The notes beneath the pieces were generated by a model. The model ran no database searches. It saw nothing but the letters and a program-made list of their open reading frames with translations, and had not been told where the DNA came from. Source: DASVXQ01 sp046727955 (GTDB lineage Bacteria; Actinomycetota; CALGFH01). Taken from it: 17,236 bases of DNA. A program made the position numbers and the translations under genes. The stretch spans positions 1 through 17,236 of the forward strand of contig JBKPDO010000344.1 of the NCBI GenBank assembly GCA_046727955.1. The letters run 5' to 3'. Shown piece by piece: positions 13,526-17,236 of this stretch (within the stretch, counting starts at the first letter, position 1; every line of letters starts with the position of its first letter).

Positions 13526-14746
13526 TCACGTCGGGGTCTTCGCGGGCGTGGCGGTGACCGCGGTGGCGGCCGACAGCGCCATCCACCCGGCGGCGTAGGC
13601 GAACCCGGCGGCGGGGGAGACTGCCGCGTACAGCAGGCCGACGGCGGCGGAGGAGGCGAAGTCGCCGAAGGACTGCACCCCGCCGAGCAGGCCGAAGCCG
13701 CTGCCGCGCAGCCGGTCGGGCAGCAGCCGCGCGACCAGCGCGGACTCGGCGGTCTCGGCCAGCCCGATGCCGCAGCCGGCAAGCGCGAAGCAGGCCAGCA
13801 GCGCCGGCCAGGTGTGCAGCGGCAGCGTGAATCCGGCGTAGGCCAGCAGGTAGCACAGCGCGCCGCTGGCCAGCACCAGCCGAGGGCCGGCGCGGTCGAT
13901 CCAGTGCCCGCCCACCAGCGCAATGGCGGCGGCGACGGCATTGTGGGCCGCGTAGACCAGAATCGCCAACGAGGCCGCCGCAGCCAGCGAGCGGCCGCCG
14001 GTATGCAGCAGCTGGGTGGCGCGCAGGATCAGCAGGGTGGTGGCGACGTTGCCGAGCTCGAAGGCGGCCACCGGCAGCAGCGGGCGCAACAGCCCCGCCT
14101 GGCGCAGCCCGGCCAGCTCCAGGCGGGCCCGCCGGGCGGCGGCCGCGCCGTGGCCGCGGGCCTCTCTGGCGGCGACGGTGATGGCGACGGCGGCAAACAG
14201 GCCGGGGATGGCGGCCAGGTACATGGCTGGGCGGATGCCCAGCCAGGCGAGCAGGGCGGCGGCCAGCAGCGGCCCGGCGACCGCGCCGAGGTTGTCGCCA
14301 GCGCGCTCCAGCCCGAACGCGCGACCATAGGCCCCTCGGGGAGCCAGCGAGGCGAGCAGGCTGTCACGGGCGGGGGAGCGCAGGCCGCGGGAGGTCCATG
14401 CCAGCGCTCGCAGCACGCCGACCTGCCAGACGGTGGCGGCCAGGCCGATCGCGCCGGTGGCTAGGGCGGTGCCGAGGTAGCCACCGCTGGCCAGCCGGCC
14501 GCGGCGCTGCGGGTCGTTGGCGAGCGGGCCGCCGAGGAGCTTCATGACGCCGGTGAGCGCGTCGCTGATGCCCTCGATCAGGCCGAGCGCGCCGGCGGAG
14601 GCGTGCAGGGTGCCGGTGAGGAAGCTGGGCAGCACCGCGGTGGTGATCTCGTGGCCGGCGTCGGAGAAGAAGCTGGCAGCGCCGATCCCGCCGACGCCGG
14701 GCGTGAGCCAACGACCCTGGTCGGTCTGGTCGGTGTCGCCGCTCAA
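13526..14746 (-). CDS. MFS transporter
   Basis: This is a major facilitator superfamily permease of about 406 residues with roughly twelve hydrophobic segments, acting in the cytoplasmic membrane; the substrate is unknown. The first helix contains GGIGAASFFSDAGHEITTAV. The loop between helices 2 and 3 has the MFS-like pattern GGPLANDPQRRGRL. Later helices include GAVAGPLLAAALLAWLGI, LAAIPGLFAAVAITVAA, LVYAAHNAVAAAIALVGGHW and GVQSFGDFASSAAVGLLYAA. A long basic, Ala-rich loop (EARGHGAAAARRARLELAGL) separates the two six-helix halves, as usual. I chose the TTG at 14746 because GGAG lies five bases upstream; the frame remains open to a TTG at 14782 without such a site. It shares its upstream region with divergent ilvD. 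Confidence 0.85.
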   Translation of the reverse strand: MSGDTDQTDQGRWLTPGVGGIGAASFFSDAGHEITTAVLPSFLTGTLHASAGALGLIEGISDALTGVMKLLGGPLANDPQRRGRLASGGYLGTALATGAIGLAATVWQVGVLRALAWTSRGLRSPARDSLLASLAPRGAYGRAFGLERAGDNLGAVAGPLLAAALLAWLGIRPAMYLAAIPGLFAAVAITVAAREARGHGAAAARRARLELAGLRQAGLLRPLLPVAAFELGNVATTLLILRATQLLHTGGRSLAAAASLAILVYAAHNAVAAAIALVGGHWIDRAGPRLVLASGALCYLLAYAGFTLPLHTWPALLACFALAGCGIGLAETAESALVARLLPDRLRGSGFGLLGGVQSFGDFASSAAVGLLYAAVSPAAGFAYAAGWMALSAATAVTATPAKTPT

Positions 14747-14810
14747 CTGTGCTCCGTGCGGCCTGGGGCGCGACTTCGGCAAAGCAGTCCGGACAGTACC
14801 ACTGGCTCAC
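14742..14810 (-). other. Short CPDC-containing reading frame at the MFS 5' end
   Basis: Starting at a GTG (14810) and overlapping the MFS start in another frame, the minus strand reads VSQWYCPDCFAEVAPQAA. The C-P-x-C knuckle in an otherwise well-biased stretch looks like the first half of a zinc ribbon. After about 20 residues the frame becomes an arginine-rich shadow of the MFS gene. It may be a leader peptide or the surviving N-terminus of a deleted gene. Confidence 0.25.
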
Positions 14811-14916
14811 GTCCGAGACTCCGCCGGTGCGGCGTCAACGGCTGCGCGGAGGCCGTGCTCGTCGCTCGCTGAGGAGCCGCCAGCGCTCGATGCGCCATTG
14901 CCGTATAAGCTCTACG

Positions 14917-14930
14917 GCTCGAAGGCGAGC
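14917..14930. promoter_or_regulatory. Small stem-loop upstream of ilvD
   Basis: GCTCG/CGAGC pair around AAGG (14917-14930), about 20 bases before the ilvD start and just ahead of its GGAGGAG ribosome-binding site (14940-14946). A TATAAG at 14904-14909 nearby may be a -10 element. I see no leader peptide rich in Ile, Leu or Val and no T-box. Confidence 0.25.
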
Positions 14931-14950
14931 TGATAACGCGGAGGAGATCC

Positions 14951-16678
14951 ATGGCTGAGGACGGCGGCGCGCCACTGCGGAGCGCGACGATCACCGGTTT
15001 GGCGACGGCCAGGGCCATGCTGCGCCCGCTTGGGTTTACGCGCGAGCGGCTGGCCAGACCCAATATCGGCGTCGCGCACATGTGGAGCGAGACGGGGCCG
15101 TGCAACTTCAGCCACCGTCAGGTCGCCCAATGGGTCAAGGACGGGATCGAGGCGGCCGGGGGAACCGCCTTCGAGTTCGCCACCATCTCCGTCAACGACG
15201 GCATCACCATGGGCACCCAGGGCATGAAGGGCTCGCTGGTCAGCCGCGAAGTCATCTGTGACTCGATCGAGCTGGTGACGCGCAGCCACATGTTCGACGG
15301 GCTGGTCGTCATTGTCGGCTGCGACAAGACCATCCCCGCGGGCGCCATGGCGTTGGCGCGGCTGAACCTCCCGGGGCTGGTCCTCTACAGCGGCAGCATC
15401 GCCCCGGGTCACCTGGGCGGCGTGGACCTCACCATCGTGAGCGTCTTCGAAGCTGTCGGCGCCCACGATGCCGGCAAGATCGACGCCGCAGCGCTGCAGG
15501 CCATTGAACAGGCGGCGTGTCCTGGCGCTGGCGCGTGCGGGGGGCAGTTCACCGCCAACACGATGGCCTGCGCGATGGAGTTTCTCGGCCTCAGCCCTGC
15601 CGGGACCAACGAGGTGCCCGCCCTCGACCAGCGCAAGCCGCAGGTGTCGCGTCAGGCGGGCGAGCTGGTGGTGCGCCTGGTGCGCGCAGGCGTCCTGCCC
15701 CGGTCGATCCTCACCCGCGACGCGTTCGAGAACGCGATCGTGAGCTTTGTGTCGACGGGCGGCTCGACCAACGCGGTGCTGCACCTGCTCGCCATCGCAC
15801 ACGAGGCGGGCGTGCGGCTGGAGCTGGAGGACTTCCACCGGATCGCCACCCGGTCACCCATCTACGCCGACCTCAAGCCCGGCGGCCGCTATGTGGCCAC
15901 CGATCTGTACCGCGCCGGCGGGCTGGCGCTGCTCTCCAAGCGCCTGGTCGAGGCGGGCCTGGTCCACCCGGACACCCGCAATGTTGATGGCAGGACGCTT
16001 GGGCAGATCGCGGCAGCCGCCCAGGAGACGCCCGGCCAGCGCGTGATCCTCCCGGTCGACCGGCCGCTCAAGCAGACCGGCGGGATCGAGATCATGTACG
16101 GCAATCTCGCGCCCGACGGCTGTGTCATCAAGCTGGCCGGCCACGACCGCACCAGGCACTCCGGCCCCGCGAAGGTCTTCGAGAACGAGGAGGACTGCTT
16201 CCAGGCCGTCAAGGACGGGCAGATCCAGCCAGGCGACGTCATCGTCATCCGCAACGAAGGCCCGGTCGGCGGCCCCGGCATGCGGGAGATGCTGCACGTC
16301 ACCGCCGCCATCGTCGGCGCTGGCCTGTCCGAGCAGGTGGCGCTGGTGACCGACGGCCGCTTCTCTGGCGGCACCCACGGTTTCATGATTGCTCACGTGG
16401 CGCCCGAGGCGGCCATGGGCGGGACGATCGGCCTGGTCCGTACCGGCGACGTCATCACGATCGATGTCGCCACCCGGCAGCTCACCCTCGACATTACTCA
16501 AGAGGCGTTGGAGGAGCGGCGCGCCGGGCATGTCCCGGCGCAGTCAGCGATGGCCTGGGGTGTGTTCGCCAAGTATGCCGAGACCGTGCGGTCGGCGAGC
16601 CTTGGAGCGGTCACCACCACCGCAACGGCCCCCGGAGTGCCGCAGCTGGCCACGGCCACCGTAGAGCCGTCGCCCTAA
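14951..16678 (+). CDS. ilvD: Dihydroxy-acid dehydratase
   Basis: This enzyme of the common isoleucine/valine pathway dehydrates 2,3-dihydroxy-3-methylbutanoate and the methylpentanoate analogue to the 2-oxo acids, using an Fe-S cluster and Mg2+, in the cytoplasm. At 575 residues it has normal length. The three cluster cysteines are Cys51 (SETGPCNFSH), Cys124 (VGCDKTIPAGAM) and Cys196 (CPGAGACGGQFTANTM). The Mg-site Asp is in VNDGI (82-86). The C-terminal active-site block is TDGRFSGGTHGFMIAHVAPE, with the catalytic Ser. The ATG at 14951 follows GCGGAGGAG at ideal spacing. The frame is undamaged. The downstream stand-alone RAM domain gene suggests regulation by, or sensing of, amino acids. Confidence 0.95.
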   Translation: MAEDGGAPLRSATITGLATARAMLRPLGFTRERLARPNIGVAHMWSETGPCNFSHRQVAQWVKDGIEAAGGTAFEFATISVNDGITMGTQGMKGSLVSREVICDSIELVTRSHMFDGLVVIVGCDKTIPAGAMALARLNLPGLVLYSGSIAPGHLGGVDLTIVSVFEAVGAHDAGKIDAAALQAIEQAACPGAGACGGQFTANTMACAMEFLGLSPAGTNEVPALDQRKPQVSRQAGELVVRLVRAGVLPRSILTRDAFENAIVSFVSTGGSTNAVLHLLAIAHEAGVRLELEDFHRIATRSPIYADLKPGGRYVATDLYRAGGLALLSKRLVEAGLVHPDTRNVDGRTLGQIAAAAQETPGQRVILPVDRPLKQTGGIEIMYGNLAPDGCVIKLAGHDRTRHSGPAKVFENEEDCFQAVKDGQIQPGDVIVIRNEGPVGGPGMREMLHVTAAIVGAGLSEQVALVTDGRFSGGTHGFMIAHVAPEAAMGGTIGLVRTGDVITIDVATRQLTLDITQEALEERRAGHVPAQSAMAWGVFAKYAETVRSASLGAVTTTATAPGVPQLATATVEPSP

Positions 16679-16745
16679 TCGCGCCAGCCAAGCCGCGTTA
16701 GGAGCGGTCTCGGACAGCAGTCCCCGCCCTGTCAGGAGGGACATC

Positions 16746-16796
16746 ATGGACCAGGCAGCTCCCGTGCCATGGCAAGCCAGGCGTGCGAGGAGGTGA
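16746..16796 (+). CDS. 16-residue ORF between ilvD and the RAM gene
   Basis: ATG at 16746 has a strong AGGAGG six bases upstream. The product is MDQAAPVPWQARRARR. Its TGA (16794-16796) lies in the GAGGAGG ribosome-binding site of the RAM gene, so translation of the short ORF could feed ribosomes to the next start. It is not enriched in branched-chain residues, which argues against a classical attenuator. It may be only a chance frame behind a good ribosome site. Confidence 0.35.
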   Translation: MDQAAPVPWQARRARR

Positions 16797-16803
16797 GCGC
16801 GGG

Positions 16804-17037
16804 ATGCTGAACGCGTATGTACTCATCCAGACTGAGGTCGGCAAGGTAGCCCATGTGGCCCAGGTGCTTAGCAACCTGGATGGTGTGCACTTGGCCGAGG
16901 ACGTCACCGGCCCCTACGACGTCATCGCCAGGGTTCAGGCGCCCGGTCTGGATCAGCTGGGCCGGCTGGTGGTTTCCCGCATCCAGGTCGTGGACGGTAT
17001 CACTCGCACCCTGACTTGCATGGTGATCCACCGGTAG
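16804..17037 (+). CDS. Stand-alone Lrp/AsnC ligand-binding (RAM) domain protein
   Basis: A 77-residue protein consisting only of the RAM/AsnC_trans_reg effector domain, without the DNA-binding helix-turn-helix. It starts LNAYVLIQTEVGKVAHVAQV and continues LDGVHLAEDVTGPYDVIARV. A helix DQLGRLVVSRIQVVDGI and a final strand TRTLTCMVIHR complete the beta-alpha-beta-beta-alpha-beta fold. The V-x-G-x-Y-D sequence at the turn is the family's amino-acid-binding hallmark. Such proteins oligomerise, bind amino acids, and may modulate full-length Lrp proteins or enzymes. The ATG at 16804 has GAGGAGG about nine bases upstream. It lies about 125 bases after ilvD on the same strand, consistent with a branched-chain amino-acid sensing role; this link is an inference. 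Confidence 0.85.
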   Translation: MLNAYVLIQTEVGKVAHVAQVLSNLDGVHLAEDVTGPYDVIARVQAPGLDQLGRLVVSRIQVVDGITRTLTCMVIHR

Positions 17038-17093
17038 CCGCGTGACACGTGGCTCAGGAATGTCAGGAGCGGCCAGCCAGACGCTTCGCAATG

Positions 17094-17131
17094 GCACGAG
17101 CCCACCCGACCAGCGCCGGATGGGCTCGTGT
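17094..17131. terminator. Hairpin terminator between convergent genes
   Basis: CACGAGCCCA (17095-17104) and TGGGCTCGTG (17121-17130) form a perfect 10-bp stem with a 16-base loop. It sits 57 bases after the RAM stop and 18 bases beyond the convergent cold-shock gene's stop. Being symmetrical it can serve both strands. The trailing T run is short, as usual in high-GC actinobacteria. Confidence 0.75.
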
Positions 17132-17148
17132 TGCCGTCCGCGCTCGGG

Positions 17149-17236
17149 CTACGGGCGCTCCAGCAGCCGCACGTTGGCGGCTTGGGCGCCCTTGGGCCCC
17201 TGCGTGACGTCGAACTCGACGGCCTGCCCCTCCTCG
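17149..17236 (-). CDS. Cold-shock protein (CspA family), C-terminal end
   Basis: The last 28 residues of a cold-shock domain protein read EEGQAVEFDVTQGPKG, then AQAANVRLLERP and a TAG (17149-17151). Q-x-V-x-F-x-V-x-x-G-x-K-G-x-Q-A-A-N-V is the conserved end of the CSD beta-barrel, which binds single-stranded nucleic acids; full proteins are about 67 residues. The 5' part lies beyond the window edge. Confidence 0.92.
   Translation of the reverse strand, partial: EEGQAVEFDVTQGPKGAQAANVRLLERP

Noticed and set aside
14912..16531. Two long minus-strand frames opposite ilvD
   Set aside because: Shadows of ilvD, rich in His, Arg and Gln, with no recognisable folds.
1..17236. CRISPR array, tRNA, rRNA or riboswitch
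   Set aside because: No regularly spaced long repeats, cloverleaf, rRNA-like segment or known riboswitch core was seen. The only regular repeats are the IS21 terminal units.

Overview
The window is high-GC, with nearly every convincing reading frame using G or C at the third codon position. It carries an F420-type luciferase-like oxidoreductase, a DsrE protein, and TetR and Lrp/AsnC-type regulators, and it uses many GTG/TTG starts. This suggests an actinomycete (Actinomycetota; genus not resolvable from sequence alone). About half of the window reads as accessory or rearranged DNA, with IS remnants, truncated genes and several one-base frameshifts. The right side, from the MFS gene onward, looks more like ordinary chromosome.

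Layout. 1-529: 3' part of an IS21-family element (istB end plus a terminal array of 23-bp repeats). 530-965: a decayed transposase-like fragment. 966-2478 (minus): a one-TM, six-cysteine exported-domain protein, an unidentified coding remnant, a broken EreA/ChaN-like fragment with a GEIHG motif, and the C-terminus of a Tn554-type tyrosine recombinase. 2486-4743: a divergent TetR repressor / beta-lactamase-fold serine hydrolase pair, with three 17-bp operator palindromes between them. 4871-5233: a short, probably 3'-truncated, unidentified gene. 5234-5705: gene debris. 5706-7771: a translationally coupled two-gene module, a SLATT/DUF4231-type two-TM protein followed by a protein with a deoxyribohydrolase/TIR-like N-terminus and a TPR (MAP3K TRAFs-binding-like) C-terminus. 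7840-8756 (minus): a convergent, N-terminally truncated and frameshifted WD40 pseudogene. 8941-9888: a lactate/malate dehydrogenase-like protein. 10007-10541: a collapsed FUSC-type transporter gene. 10563-11017 (minus): a small acidic protein with a frameshift. 11200-11396: an IS1380-like transposase tail. 11383-12795 (minus): an operon of DsrE-like protein (frameshifted), 28-aa ORF and LLM oxidoreductase. 13069-13387: a small two-TM protein (frameshifted). 13249-14746 (minus): an MFS transporter with a short frameshifted gene behind it. 14951-17037: ilvD, a 16-aa ORF and a stand-alone RAM (Lrp/AsnC effector) domain. 17094-17131: a hairpin terminator. 17149-17236 (minus): the 3' end of a cold-shock protein gene.

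The most interesting system is the SLATT + deoxyribohydrolase-like/TPR pair. Its second protein resembles the sensory half of animal ASK1-type kinases without the kinase, and its partner is a predicted membrane effector. This is the layout expected of a nucleotide-signal-triggered membrane-disrupting defence module. The ilvD/RAM pair links branched-chain amino-acid synthesis to an amino-acid-sensing domain. The TetR/hydrolase pair is a classic self-regulated divergent unit. Several apparent pseudogenes need only one base to be restored and keep good ribosome-binding sites, so sequencing indels must be considered alongside real decay.
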